Shown here: positions 41,058 through 50,677 of the stretch, one piece after another
Numbering within the stretch: the first letter of the stretch is position 1
How the letters are laid out: each line of letters begins with the position of its first letter
NCBI RefSeq assembly: GCF_042643165.1
Contig: NZ_JBHRSH010000001.1
Span: 186,001-250,000 of the forward strand
Origin: Hyphococcus aureus
GTDB taxonomy: Bacteria > Pseudomonadota > Alphaproteobacteria > Caulobacterales > Parvularculaceae
Length of the DNA: 64,000 nucleotides
Reading direction: 5' to 3'
Notes under the pieces: generated by a model
What the model saw: only the letters and a program-made list of their open reading frames with translations
What the model was told of the DNA's origin: nothing
Database searches by the model: none
Position numbers and translations under genes: made by a program

Positions 41058-43697
41058 ATGAATCCCTTGCCGTTGAGCGCTTCGAACAAGCCGGGACTGT
41101 ATCTTTGGGCGTCCGCACTGTTCAGCCTGATCTTGATCTTGCTCGTCGCGGCGCCGACGCTCGCTCCTCAAAGCTTCCCATTTCTGGAACCACTGAAAAT
41201 CGACACCGACCCGGAAAACATGCTTTCCGAGGACGAGCCGGTTCGTATTTTTCACAACCAGATGAAACAGGAGTTCACACTTTACGACCTAGTCGTTGTC
41301 GGTGTCGTCAATGAAAAGAATGAGAATGGCGTCTTTAATACAGATACGCTTTCCGACATTTATGAGCTGACAAAATTTGCAGAAAACATCCGCTGGAGCG
41401 ACGGTGAAGATGGAGGTCTGGCGCGCAAAGGCGTTATCGCGGTCGACATAATCGCGCCGTCGACGGTCGATTCCATTGAGCAGGCGGGACTTGGCTCCGT
41501 CAGCTTTGACTGGCTGATGCCCGCCGCCCCGCAGACGCAGGAGCAGGCGCTCGCCGTACGCGACCGCGCGCAACGCATTCCGACGCTTAATGACACGCTC
41601 GTTTCGGGCGATGGCAAGGCGCTGGCGATCTATATTCCGATCACCTCAAAGGATGTGAGCTTCCGCGTCGCGAACCAACTACGCGAAAAGATCGCCAGAT
41701 TCGACGGCGACGCAGTTTTTCACATTACCGGCCTGCCCATCGCCCAGGATCAGTTTGGCGTGGAGATGTTCAAACAGATGGCGATTTCGGCGCCGATGGC
41801 TATGGCGCTGATCTTCGCGCTGATGTGGTTCTTCTTCCGCCGCCTCAGCCTGATCGTGTCGCCCATGCTCGTCGCCATGGTCTCCGTGATCGGCGCCATG
41901 GGGCTTCTCGTCGTCACCGGCAACACCGTTCACATCATGAGTTCGATGATCCCGATTTTCGTGATGCCGATCGCCGTGCTCGATGCGGTGCACATCCTAT
42001 CCGATTTTTACGACCGTTATCCCGCGATGAAAGACCGCCGGAAAACGCTGGAACATGTCATGTCCGAGTTGTGGAAGCCGATGCTGTTCACGACCTTGAC
42101 GACTTGCGCCGGCTTTGCATCCCTCGCCTTCACTCCGATTCCGCCGGTTCAGGTGTTCGGCATCTTTGTCGCCATCGGCGTTTTCTTCGCCTGGTTTTTC
42201 ACTGTCACCTTGATCCCGGCCTATATCATGGTGATGCCGGAAAAAGCCTTCTCTGGTTTCGGCATGGGCTCCGGCGGAAAAGAATCCGACCATGAAACGA
42301 CGCCGCTCGCAAAGTTCCTGCACGGCGTCGGTGATTTCGCTGTCGGTCAGTCGAAACTTATCGTCGCAGGTTTTCTGCTGGCCCTCGCCATCGCCGCCTA
42401 TGGCGTCACGCAGATTCGCATCAATGACAATCCGGTTAAATGGTTCCACGCGGACCATGAAATCCGCGTTGCCGACCGCGCCCTCAATGAGCGTTTCGGC
42501 GGCACTTATATGGCGTATCTCACACTTTCCGCCGAAGGCGGCGATGCGCTGGCGAGCGTGGCCAGCGATGCGGAAAACCGCCTCAACGCGCTCGGTACGC
42601 CGCAAGCGCAAGGCCTCGCAAAAGATGCGCAGGCGCTTCGCGGCTCTGCTGAAAGCGTTGACACATTCCTTTCCGTCTTGCGCGGCAAAGCTGAAGCCGC
42701 CCGTGATGCGACACAATCCGACGACGACTGGTATGCCTGGGATGACGCTATCCTCGCCATCGACGCCGCCTCACAGGCTGAAGAAGTCTTCAAACAGCCT
42801 GAAATGCTCGCCTATATTGAAAAGCTTCAGGCGCATCTCGCCTCGACCGGACTCGTGGGTAAGTCGAATGCGGTAACCGATATTGTCAAAACAGTTCACC
42901 GCGACCTGTTTCTTGGGGAAGCGGAAGCCTATCGCATTCCCGATACGCCGGAAGCTGTGGCGCAAACCCTGATCACCTATCAAAACAGCCACCGCCCGCA
43001 GGATCTCTTCAAGCTCGTCACCCCCGACTTCAAAAAAACGGTGCTGTGGCTCCAATTGAAGAGCGGCGACAATATCGACATGAGCGCCGTCATAAAATCC
43101 GTAGACGAGTTTATGGCCCAGAACCCGCCGCCAATGGCCGTGAGCCATGACTGGTTCGGCCTGACCTATATCAATGTGGCGTGGCAGCAGAAAATGGTGT
43201 CTGGCATGGCGAAAGCGTTTCTTGGCAGCTTTATCATGGTGCTGATCCTGATGACCATCCTCTTCCGCTCTTTCGCCTGGGGCCTTCTCTCCATGGCGCC
43301 GCTGACGGTGACCATCGGCGTGATCTACGGCGTGATCGGCCTCATCGGCAAAGATTACGACATGCCCGTGGCTGTCCTGTCTTCGCTCAGCCTCGGTCTC
43401 GCCATTGACTACGCCATTCACTTCAACGCCCGCGCGCGGCAGCTCTACGAAGGCATTGGCGACTGGGTTCTCACGGCGAAACAGGCCTTCGGCGAACCGG
43501 CGCGTGCGATCTTCCGCAATGTGATCGTGATCGGCGTCGGCTTTCTGCCGCTGCTCCTCGCACCGCTGGTTCCCTATCAGACGGTGGGCGTTTTCATCTC
43601 GGCGATACTCTTCCTCGCCGGTGTCGCAACCCTCTTGGGGCTGCCCGCCCTCATCACCATATTCAAGAAAAGACTGTTCCCTGAAAGGAGAGCATAA
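41058..43697 (+). CDS. RND-superfamily (MMPL type) exporter
   Basis: An 879-residue membrane protein with two repeats of a single helix, a large periplasmic loop and a five-helix bundle (helices near 20-40, 240-385, then 420-440, 715-865). QISAPMAMALIFALMWFFFRR, FVMPIAVLDAVHILSDFYDR and SLGLAIDYAIHFNARARQ are MMPL/RND signature segments. This class moves hydrophobic or lipid-like substrates rather than drugs. GGGAGAGCAACC precedes the ATG. Its stop overlaps the start of the LolA-like gene by one base (TAATG), so the two are coupled. Substrate unknown. Confidence 0.9.
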   Translation: MNPLPLSASNKPGLYLWASALFSLILILLVAAPTLAPQSFPFLEPLKIDTDPENMLSEDEPVRIFHNQMKQEFTLYDLVVVGVVNEKNENGVFNTDTLSDIYELTKFAENIRWSDGEDGGLARKGVIAVDIIAPSTVDSIEQAGLGSVSFDWLMPAAPQTQEQALAVRDRAQRIPTLNDTLVSGDGKALAIYIPITSKDVSFRVANQLREKIARFDGDAVFHITGLPIAQDQFGVEMFKQMAISAPMAMALIFALMWFFFRRLSLIVSPMLVAMVSVIGAMGLLVVTGNTVHIMSSMIPIFVMPIAVLDAVHILSDFYDRYPAMKDRRKTLEHVMSELWKPMLFTTLTTCAGFASLAFTPIPPVQVFGIFVAIGVFFAWFFTVTLIPAYIMVMPEKAFSGFGMGSGGKESDHETTPLAKFLHGVGDFAVGQSKLIVAGFLLALAIAAYGVTQIRINDNPVKWFHADHEIRVADRALNERFGGTYMAYLTLSAEGGDALASVASDAENRLNALGTPQAQGLAKDAQALRGSAESVDTFLSVLRGKAEAARDATQSDDDWYAWDDAILAIDAASQAEEVFKQPEMLAYIEKLQAHLASTGLVGKSNAVTDIVKTVHRDLFLGEAEAYRIPDTPEAVAQTLITYQNSHRPQDLFKLVTPDFKKTVLWLQLKSGDNIDMSAVIKSVDEFMAQNPPPMAVSHDWFGLTYINVAWQQKMVSGMAKAFLGSFIMVLILMTILFRSFAWGLLSMAPLTVTIGVIYGVIGLIGKDYDMPVAVLSSLSLGLAIDYAIHFNARARQLYEGIGDWVLTAKQAFGEPARAIFRNVIVIGVGFLPLLLAPLVPYQTVGVFISAILFLAGVATLLGLPALITIFKKRLFPERRA

Positions 43698-44488
43698 TGT
43701 TTGTCAAAAAACTCATCACGACAGCCGCCGTCACCGCGCTTTCGATCTCAACAGCGTTTGCGCAGGACGTGCAGGAGATTGTCAACAAGGCGAGCGCCGC
43801 CGCCTATTACCAGGGCGAGGATGGCCGCGCAAAAGTGCACATGTCCATCAAGGACGCACAAGGGCGCGAACGAACGCGCGACTTTGTCATTCTCCGCAAG
43901 GATATCGGCAATGTCGATAATGGCGAACAGCGCTTTTATGTTTTCTTTGAGCGCCCAGCAGACGTGAATAAAACGTCTTTCCTTGTCTGGAAACATCCCG
44001 CCGCTGACGATGATCGCTGGCTGTATTTGCCCGCGCTCGACCTCGTCAAACGTATCGCCCCGTCTGACGAGCGCACCAGCTTTGTCGGCTCGCACTTCTT
44101 CTATGAGGACGTGTCCGGCCGCGGCCCGGAGGAAGACAGCCATGTTCTCGTGGAAGAAACAGACGATTATTACGTCGTAAGCTCCACGCCAAAAGACACC
44201 TCTGGCGTTGAATTCGCCAGTTACAAGAACTGGATCCATAAAGCGACATTGATTCCAGTGAAAACGGAATATTACGACGAAAACGGCGAAACCTATCGCA
44301 CCTACACGGCGCTCGGCGTTGAGACGATCGACGGCAAGCCAACCGTCGTGAAATCATCCATGGCGGACACGCGCATCGGCGGCGTTACGGAAATGCAGTA
44401 TTCTGAAGTCGCCTATGACACCGGCCTGCCGGAGGATATTTTCTCCGAGCGTTACCTGCGCAATCCGCCGCGGCGCGAACTGCGCTAG
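43697..44488 (+). CDS. Outer-membrane-lipoprotein-sorting-like (LolA-fold) periplasmic protein
   Basis: A 263-residue protein with signal peptide (residues 1-21, ending AFA) and a beta-rich mature part typical of the LolA/LppX-like family seen next to MMPL exporters: YYQGEDGRAKVHMSIKDAQGRERTRDF, FERPADVNKTSFLVWKHPA, DRWLYLPALDLVKRIAPSDERTSF, and PVKTEYYDENGETYRTY. Such proteins ferry a hydrophobic cargo across the periplasm. Translation is coupled to the exporter by a one-base overlap. 18 bases separate it from the barrel gene. Function by family and context. Confidence 0.85.
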   Translation: MFVKKLITTAAVTALSISTAFAQDVQEIVNKASAAAYYQGEDGRAKVHMSIKDAQGRERTRDFVILRKDIGNVDNGEQRFYVFFERPADVNKTSFLVWKHPAADDDRWLYLPALDLVKRIAPSDERTSFVGSHFFYEDVSGRGPEEDSHVLVEETDDYYVVSSTPKDTSGVEFASYKNWIHKATLIPVKTEYYDENGETYRTYTALGVETIDGKPTVVKSSMADTRIGGVTEMQYSEVAYDTGLPEDIFSERYLRNPPRRELR

Positions 44489-44506
44489 AGAAAAAGGCGG
44501 CGCGCG

Positions 44507-45967
44507 ATGAAACTGAAAGCCATCTTGACTGCAGCAATGCTCGGCGCAACGCCGGCAATCGCGCAGGACGCGCCGCCGCTTCCGACCGGGCTCTCGAGCG
44601 GTGACGCTCAAGAGGAAACCAAACAAAAAGAAACTTCTCCCACCGCACCGGCGCTGCCATCCGGTCTCGGCGAAGAAACAGGCCCCGCCCTGCCGCCCGG
44701 CCTCGCCGCAGATGAGACCAAAACTGCGGAAACCAGTTTTTCCGGATCTGATAAACCCTTTACGGCGCCGTTCGGCCTCACCGGTTTTGTCGAAGCCCGC
44801 GCGGGCGTACGGGTCGTCAGCGACCCCACGCAAAAAGCGCTTTCAATCGGCGAAGTGAGAGCCCAGCTCGGACGTGACATTGAAACCCGCAACGCGACCT
44901 TCCGTTTTGTCGGCGACTTTTTCTACGACCAAGTGGAAGATGTCAGTGACGTCAATCTCGAAACCGGCCGGGGCTTTTTCGATCTGCGGGAAGCGAATGT
45001 TCTTGTCCGTCCGCTCGACTTTCTCGACATCAAAGCGGGCCGTCAGATCCTGACCTGGGGTGTCGGCGATCTCGTCTTTATCAATGATCTCTTCCCGAAA
45101 GATTTCCGGTCTTTCTTCATCGGCCGCGACGACGAGTATCTGAAGGCCCCCTCTGATGCGATCCGCGTTTCAGCGTTCAGCAACATCGCCAATATTGAAG
45201 TCGTTTACACACCGCGTTTCGATGCAGACCGCTTTATCACGGGCGACCGCATCTCTTACTATAATCCAACCTTAGGCCGGATTGCAGGACGGGATGCGAT
45301 TATCGCCCCTGAAGCGCGCGACAGCTGGTTTTCCGAAGATGAATTCGCCGCCCGCGCCTACCGCAATATAGCCGGGTTCGAAACCGCGCTTTACGGCTAT
45401 GCAGGCTATTGGAAAACACCGGAGGGCCAAACCCTCTCAGGAGAACCCTTCCACCCTCGCCTCGCCGTCATCGGCGGCAGTCTGCGCGGGCCCGTACGCG
45501 GCGGGATCCTGACCGCTGAAGCCGGACACTATTTCAGCCGCGACGACCTTTCCGGCGCCGATCCTTTCATCCGCAACAGCGAAACCCGCTTTCTGGTTGG
45601 GTATGAGCGGGAAATCGCCAGCGAACTCACGGCCTCCGTTCAGTATGTCGGAGAAATTCTCTCCGACTATGCCGCGCTATCTAACTCTCTCCCCCTTGGA
45701 GCCGCGACGCCTGACCGGATGCGCCATGTTGTGACGCTGCGATTGACCAAACTCATGCTCAACCAGAATCTCACTCTTTCCGGTTTTAACTTCTGGAGTC
45801 CGAATGAAAAGGACGGATATTTCCGTTTCCGCGCCTCATACAAACTCAACGACGCATGGCTCACCGAAGCTGGCGGCAATATTTTTTACGGCTCTCAGGA
45901 AGACACTTTCTTTGGCCAGCTTCAGGACAACACCAATCTGTTTGTCGGCGTAAGACGGAATTTTTAA
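44507..45967 (+). CDS. Outer-membrane beta-barrel protein (DUF1302-like)
   Basis: A 486-residue protein: signal peptide (1-20, AIAQ), a proline-rich linker of about 80 residues (PPLPTGLSSG, ALPPGLAADE), then amphipathic beta strands to the C-terminal Phe (DNTNLFVGVRRNF), the signature of an outer-membrane barrel. FLDIKAGRQILTWGVGDLVFINDLFPKDF resembles DUF1302/alginate-porin-like barrels. It follows the exporter and LolA-like gene and may be the outer-membrane exit or receiver. Exact family is a moderate guess. Confidence 0.78.
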   Translation: MKLKAILTAAMLGATPAIAQDAPPLPTGLSSGDAQEETKQKETSPTAPALPSGLGEETGPALPPGLAADETKTAETSFSGSDKPFTAPFGLTGFVEARAGVRVVSDPTQKALSIGEVRAQLGRDIETRNATFRFVGDFFYDQVEDVSDVNLETGRGFFDLREANVLVRPLDFLDIKAGRQILTWGVGDLVFINDLFPKDFRSFFIGRDDEYLKAPSDAIRVSAFSNIANIEVVYTPRFDADRFITGDRISYYNPTLGRIAGRDAIIAPEARDSWFSEDEFAARAYRNIAGFETALYGYAGYWKTPEGQTLSGEPFHPRLAVIGGSLRGPVRGGILTAEAGHYFSRDDLSGADPFIRNSETRFLVGYEREIASELTASVQYVGEILSDYAALSNSLPLGAATPDRMRHVVTLRLTKLMLNQNLTLSGFNFWSPNEKDGYFRFRASYKLNDAWLTEAGGNIFYGSQEDTFFGQLQDNTNLFVGVRRNF

Positions 45968-46008
45968 ACGCGCAGCATGCCTGACGCGATAATGAAGGAG
46001 AGGAAACC

Positions 46009-47283
46009 ATGGCTCATATCGTAGTGCTGGGCGGAGGCCTTGGCGGCGTCGTGATGGCTTATGAGGTCCGCGCAACAGCCCGTAAAGAAGACAAGGTTAC
46101 GGTCATTTCCGATAAACCGAGCTTTGATTTTACGCCCTCGAACCCTTGGGTCGCCGTCGGCTGGCGCACCCCGGAGCAAATCAGCGTAGAGCTAGAAAAG
46201 CCGCTGGCCAAAAAGAACATCGACTTCATTCCAGTCGCTGCGACGAAGCTTCGCCCGGAGACGAACGCTATTGAACTGGCTGACGGGCGCACCGTCAATT
46301 ACGACTATCTGATCATCGCAACCGGCCCTGAACTCGCCTTTGACGAGATCGAGGGGCTTGGGCCTCATGGCGGTCACACACACTCCATCTGCACAACGCC
46401 ACACGCAAAATCGGCTCATGCCGCTTTTGAAGCCTTCGTCAAAAATCCGGGACCCATCGTTGTCGGCGCCGTTCAAGGCGCGTCATGTTTTGGGCCAGCC
46501 TATGAGTTCGCCTTCATCCTCGACGCAGAACTGCGCAAACGGAAAATCCGTGACAAGGTTCCCATGACCTTTATCACTTCCGAGCCTTACATCGGCCATT
46601 TGGGCCTCGACGGCGTCGGCGATACAAAGTCATTGCTCGAGTCGCAATTACGCGATCATCACATCAAATGGATCACCAACGCCAAAATCAAGAATGTCAG
46701 CGCCGACAAAATGCATGTTGAAGAGCTCGACGAAAACGGGAGCTTGAAAAAAGAACATGAGGTCGCCGCCTCTTATTCCATGCTCCTGCCGGCGTTTCGC
46801 GGCATTCCAGCCGTGCGGGACATCGAAGGCCTCGTCAATCCGCGCGGTTTTATCATTGTCGACAAGAACCAGCGGAATCCCACTTTCAAGAACATCTTTT
46901 CGGTAGGCGTTTGCGTCGCTATTCCGCCCATAGGGCCAACGCCCGTTCCGGTCGGCGTGCCCAAAACCGGCTTCATGATTGAGTCTATGACCGCAGCGAC
47001 AGCAGGGAATATTGGCGAGATCCTGAACGGCGCGGAGCCGACCCACGAAGCAACCTGGAACGCCATGTGCCTCGCTGATTTCGGCGATGGCGGCGTCGCG
47101 TTCGTCGCCATGCCGCAAATTCCACCGCGCAACGTCAACTGGGCGGCGGAAGGTAGATGGGTGCATCTCGCCAAAGTCGCGTTTGAAAAATATTTCCTGG
47201 GAAAAGTCAAAAGCGGTAAGACCGAACCATACTATGAAAAAGCCGTCTTAAAGCTTCTTGGGCTTGAAAAGCTCAAGACCTGA
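46009..47283 (+). CDS. Sulfide:quinone oxidoreductase-like flavoprotein
   Basis: A 424-residue protein with FAD fold (VVLGGGLGGVVMAYEV, 5-20; YLIIATGPELAF; NIFSVGVCVAI). Cys128 (SICTTPHA), Cys160 (GASCFGP) and Cys354 (AMCLADFGDGG) match in place the three active cysteines 128/160/356 of the Acidithiobacillus sulfide:quinone reductase. It would oxidise sulfide to polysulfide and pass electrons to quinone. The C-terminal amphipathic end (EKYFLGKVKSGKTE) fits membrane attachment. AGGAGAGG precedes the ATG. It is the last gene of the operon under the BigR/SqrR-type operator, in line with its role. Confidence 0.88.
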   Translation: MAHIVVLGGGLGGVVMAYEVRATARKEDKVTVISDKPSFDFTPSNPWVAVGWRTPEQISVELEKPLAKKNIDFIPVAATKLRPETNAIELADGRTVNYDYLIIATGPELAFDEIEGLGPHGGHTHSICTTPHAKSAHAAFEAFVKNPGPIVVGAVQGASCFGPAYEFAFILDAELRKRKIRDKVPMTFITSEPYIGHLGLDGVGDTKSLLESQLRDHHIKWITNAKIKNVSADKMHVEELDENGSLKKEHEVAASYSMLLPAFRGIPAVRDIEGLVNPRGFIIVDKNQRNPTFKNIFSVGVCVAIPPIGPTPVPVGVPKTGFMIESMTAATAGNIGEILNGAEPTHEATWNAMCLADFGDGGVAFVAMPQIPPRNVNWAAEGRWVHLAKVAFEKYFLGKVKSGKTEPYYEKAVLKLLGLEKLKT

Positions 47284-47336
47284 TCGTCGCTCTCATCTTC
47301 GCTTGATGTTTCTGGCGCGTAAGGGAAACGCCAATG

Positions 47337-47354
47337 GATTGAGGAACCTCAATC
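47337..47354. terminator. Hairpin between convergent genes
   Basis: GATTGAGG-AA-CCTCAATC is a perfect 8-base inverted repeat (7-bp stem with GAAC loop) between the convergent stops at 47283 and 47386. No T-run follows; possible weak terminator. Confidence 0.4.
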
Positions 47355-47385
47355 AGCAACACTCACGGGTTCTATCCATCCGACA

Positions 47386-48729
47386 TTACCCGTTCCAGCC
47401 GCCGCCGATGGCGCCATAAAGATCAATCGCCGCCGATAATCGATCAAGCCTGCCCTGCACCAGACTGTCTGATGCGCTGAAAGCCGTGGACTGCGCATTC
47501 AAAAGGCTGGTCAGATTGTCCGCGCCTGAGCGATATCTGATTTCTGCAAGGGACAGCGATTGCTCTGCGGCGTCCCGGGCGATGACAAGCTGTTCTTCCC
47601 GCTGTTCTGCCGTGGCGAGCGCGCTGAGGCTGACATCCACATCGCGCAGCGCGTTGAGCGTCGCCTGGCGGTAGCGCGCAATTTGCTGCTCGACGCGCGC
47701 TTCTGCTGAATCAAGCTGGCCTTCCAGGCGCCCGCCTGTGAAAATCGGCGCCGCGAGCGATGCAGCCAGAGAACCAATAAGGCTGGTCCCGCCCGTCAGC
47801 CCGGCATTCGCCCCGGCTGATAGATCGATGGAGGGAAAGAAAGCCCGCTGCGCGGCGGCGACATTCGCATCAGCCGCGCGCAATTGCGCCTCGGCGCTGA
47901 GTAAGTCCGGGCGCCGCAACAATAACTCGGATGGCATGCCGGGGTTAATCGCAGGCGGGGTCATCGCCAGAATATCCCCTGCTGGCGCTTCATAGCCCTG
48001 CGGCGTGCGGCCCAGCAGCACAGACAGAGCGGTCTCGAGGCTCACCACTTGTTGTTCAATTTGGGGAACGCGTGCGCGCGCATTCGCGAGAGAAGCCTTC
48101 TGGCTCTCAACATCGAACCGTGAAACGTCGCCGGCGTCATAGCGGGTCTGGATGATGTCGAAGATGCGCTCGGAAATCTCGAGATTAGAGCGCGCGACAT
48201 CAAGGCGTTCACGCGCGACGAGCACCGAGAAATAGGTAAAGGCCACATCCGAGGCGACCGTGAGTTCAAGCGCGCGTTGATCGAAGACTTGTGCGTCATA
48301 TCCGGCGCGGGCGGCGGCGCGGCTGGCGCGGTTCTGGCCGAAGAGATCGAGCTGATAGGAAGCCGAGCCCCGCGCCGATGCGGAAATATCGTCAAGCCCG
48401 CCGCCTTCGGTATTGGAGGAGGCTGAAGCGCCAGCGCTCAATTGCGGAAACAAGGATGCATTCGCAACTCTGACCGATGCGCGGGCCGATTTGAGGGCGG
48501 CGACGCCCCCAGCGATGTCCTGATTGGCGTCAAGCGCGGTGTCGATCAGTCCATTCAGTTCCGCGTCGCGAAAACTCGTCCACCACAGCGCATCAGCCTT
48601 CTCAACTTCGGTGAGCTCGCCAGCATAATCGTAACTCGCCGGCATCCTCGTAAGCTCGCTGACCGGCGGCGAGGCCGTAGCGCAGGCGGCGAGAGAAAGC
48701 GCAGTGGCGGATAAGAATATTTTTTTCAT
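47386..48729 (-). CDS. TolC-type outer-membrane efflux lipoprotein (NodT family)
   Basis: A 447-residue protein. The signal peptide ends in LAAC (Cys16), so it is a lipoprotein. Two OEP repeats follow with long helices: AALKSARASVRVANASLFPQL, DVAFTYFSVLVARERLDVARSNL; and RAADANVAAAQRAFFPSIDLSAGA, LAAPIFTGGRLEGQLDSAEARVEQQIARY, ATAEQREEQLVIARDAAEQSLSLAEIRYRSGADNLTSLL. NodT-family proteins form the outer-membrane channel of tripartite pumps. It lies three bases after macB and completes a macA-macB-outer channel operon. Confidence 0.93.
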   Translation of the reverse strand: MKKIFLSATALSLAACATASPPVSELTRMPASYDYAGELTEVEKADALWWTSFRDAELNGLIDTALDANQDIAGGVAALKSARASVRVANASLFPQLSAGASASSNTEGGGLDDISASARGSASYQLDLFGQNRASRAAARAGYDAQVFDQRALELTVASDVAFTYFSVLVARERLDVARSNLEISERIFDIIQTRYDAGDVSRFDVESQKASLANARARVPQIEQQVVSLETALSVLLGRTPQGYEAPAGDILAMTPPAINPGMPSELLLRRPDLLSAEAQLRAADANVAAAQRAFFPSIDLSAGANAGLTGGTSLIGSLAASLAAPIFTGGRLEGQLDSAEARVEQQIARYRQATLNALRDVDVSLSALATAEQREEQLVIARDAAEQSLSLAEIRYRSGADNLTSLLNAQSTAFSASDSLVQGRLDRLSAAIDLYGAIGGGWNG

Positions 48730-48732
48730 GTT

Positions 48733-50664
48733 CTACTCCGACGCCAAAGCAATGACAGGGTCCAGCCGCGATGCTTTGCGCGCGGGCATAAAACCAAAGA
48801 GGAGACCAATAGCGAGCGCCGATCCGAAAGCGAGCATGGATGGCGCGGGTGTGATGGCGATGGACATGCCGGTTGCGCCAAGCGCCAGCGATACGCCGAG
48901 GCCGATCAGAACGCCAATAAACCCGCCAAGCGCCCCGACCACCAGCGCCTCGGTGTTAAACTGCATCATGATGTCCGATCGCCGCGCGCCGGTCGCCATG
49001 CGCACGCCGATTTCACGCGTACGCTCAGTGACACTAACCAGCATGATATTCATGACGCCGATACCCCCGACGACGAGAGAGATCGCCGCCACTGAGCCGA
49101 GCAAAACCGAGAAAGCTTTTTGCGTTTCCTCAACAGATTCCAGAATGGAGGCCGTGTTGCGCAACTGAAAATCCTCGACGCCATGGCGAGACAGCAAAAG
49201 CGCCTGCGCCGCAGCTTCAGTCTCCGATATGCGCTTGGTGTCATCGACGGCGATAGTGATTGACGACAGATAGTTCTGACCAAACAAACGCATCATTCCC
49301 GTGGTGATGGGCGCCAGCGCGACATCGTCCATATCCTGTCCCCAGGCGGTTGCGCCTTTCGGCGCAAGAACGCCGGCGACTTCAAACGGCGCACCGCCGA
49401 TAAAAACATATTCACCTACGGCTGAGGCGACATTGTCAAACAGATTGTCAGCGACGGTATAGCCAAGCACAACAACGGCGGCGCGACGGGTCTGATCGTC
49501 TTCGGTAAAAAAGGTCCCATAGGCCATCTCCCAGTTCTGGGCTAGCGGCCAATCGTAGGAGACTCCGTCGATTGAAGTCTGATAATCAGCACTATCGACG
49601 CGCAATGTCTCGCGACCGGAGCGCGTCGGAATAGCGGCGATGATGTTGTCGATTTCGGCGAGCCTTGCAGCGTCTTCCATCGTCAAACTCGCAATCGCCG
49701 AACCGCGCATGCGCGTGCCGGGGGCACCGGGCCGCACGAATAACAGGTTTGATCCCATGGTTTCGATACTCGCCACTACCTGTTTCGAACTGCCTTCGCC
49801 AATCGCCAACATCGCGACCACGGCGGCGACGCCGATGACAACGCCCAAAAGCGTCAGCGAGGTGCGGAACAGATTGGCGCGAAGCGACCGGAAGGCCATT
49901 TTCACGGCTTCGCTGGCTTGCAGAAGCCAGGTCGGCGCATCCACCGTTTTTTCAAATGGCTTAACCGTCTTCAAATCTTCTGTTTCGCCGGTGTCGGAAA
50001 TAACCTTGCCGTCAGCAAGTTCGATGATCCTGTGGGCGCGCGCGGCGACATTATGATCGTGCGTGATCAAAATGATCGTACGCCCCGAGGCGTGCAACTC
50101 CTCCAGCAGCGCCAGCAACTCAGATCCGGAGCTGGAGTCGAGCGCGCCGGTGGGCTCGTCAGCGAGAATGACCTCGGCGTCATTCATCAGCGCGCGGGCG
50201 ACGGCCACTCGTTGTTGCTGGCCGCCGGAAAGCTCATTTGGCCGATGCTGGCCGCGATCGCCGAGCCCAAGCTTTTCCAGCAACGCCTGAGCGCGGCTGC
50301 GACGTTCTTCAAGCTTGCCGCCGGCATAGATCGCCGGCATTTCGACATTTTCCGCCGCAGACACCGTCGTCAGCAGATTATAGCGCTGGAACACAAAGCC
50401 AAAAGTATCGCGCCGAAGCGCCGCCAATTCGTCAGGCGTTAATGTTGAGACATTCTTTTCGCGCACCGAGTAAACGCCGCTTGTGGGCCGGTCGAGACAT
50501 CCCAGAATATTCATCAGGGTCGATTTGCCGGAGCCGGACTGGCCAACAATGGCGACGAATTCGCCAGCCTTGATGGTCAGGCTTACGCCATCAAGCGCCC
50601 GCACTTCCGCTTCACCTTTGCCATACACACGACTGACATTTTGAATATCGATGAGTGGAGACAT
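48733..50664 (-). CDS. macB: MacB-type ABC transporter (ATPase fused to permease)
   Basis: A 643-residue protein: N-terminal ABC ATPase (Walker A VGQSGSGKSTLMNILG, signature LSGGQQQRVAVARAL, Walker B VILADEPTGALD, H-loop ILITHDHN), then one membrane helix (about 275-300), a large periplasmic MacB_PCD domain, and three C-terminal helices with FtsX-like SVTERTREIGVRMATGARRSDIMMQF. This is the MacB layout, a mechano-transmitter pump for macrolides, peptides or siderophores. ATG 50664 follows GGGAGG; a 38-codon extension overlapping macA is rejected. The gap to macA is 13 bases. Confidence 0.94.
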   Translation of the reverse strand: MSPLIDIQNVSRVYGKGEAEVRALDGVSLTIKAGEFVAIVGQSGSGKSTLMNILGCLDRPTSGVYSVREKNVSTLTPDELAALRRDTFGFVFQRYNLLTTVSAAENVEMPAIYAGGKLEERRSRAQALLEKLGLGDRGQHRPNELSGGQQQRVAVARALMNDAEVILADEPTGALDSSSGSELLALLEELHASGRTIILITHDHNVAARAHRIIELADGKVISDTGETEDLKTVKPFEKTVDAPTWLLQASEAVKMAFRSLRANLFRTSLTLLGVVIGVAAVVAMLAIGEGSSKQVVASIETMGSNLLFVRPGAPGTRMRGSAIASLTMEDAARLAEIDNIIAAIPTRSGRETLRVDSADYQTSIDGVSYDWPLAQNWEMAYGTFFTEDDQTRRAAVVVLGYTVADNLFDNVASAVGEYVFIGGAPFEVAGVLAPKGATAWGQDMDDVALAPITTGMMRLFGQNYLSSITIAVDDTKRISETEAAAQALLLSRHGVEDFQLRNTASILESVEETQKAFSVLLGSVAAISLVVGGIGVMNIMLVSVTERTREIGVRMATGARRSDIMMQFNTEALVVGALGGFIGVLIGLGVSLALGATGMSIAITPAPSMLAFGSALAIGLLFGFMPARKASRLDPVIALASE

Positions 50665-50677
50665 GCGTTCGCCTCCC

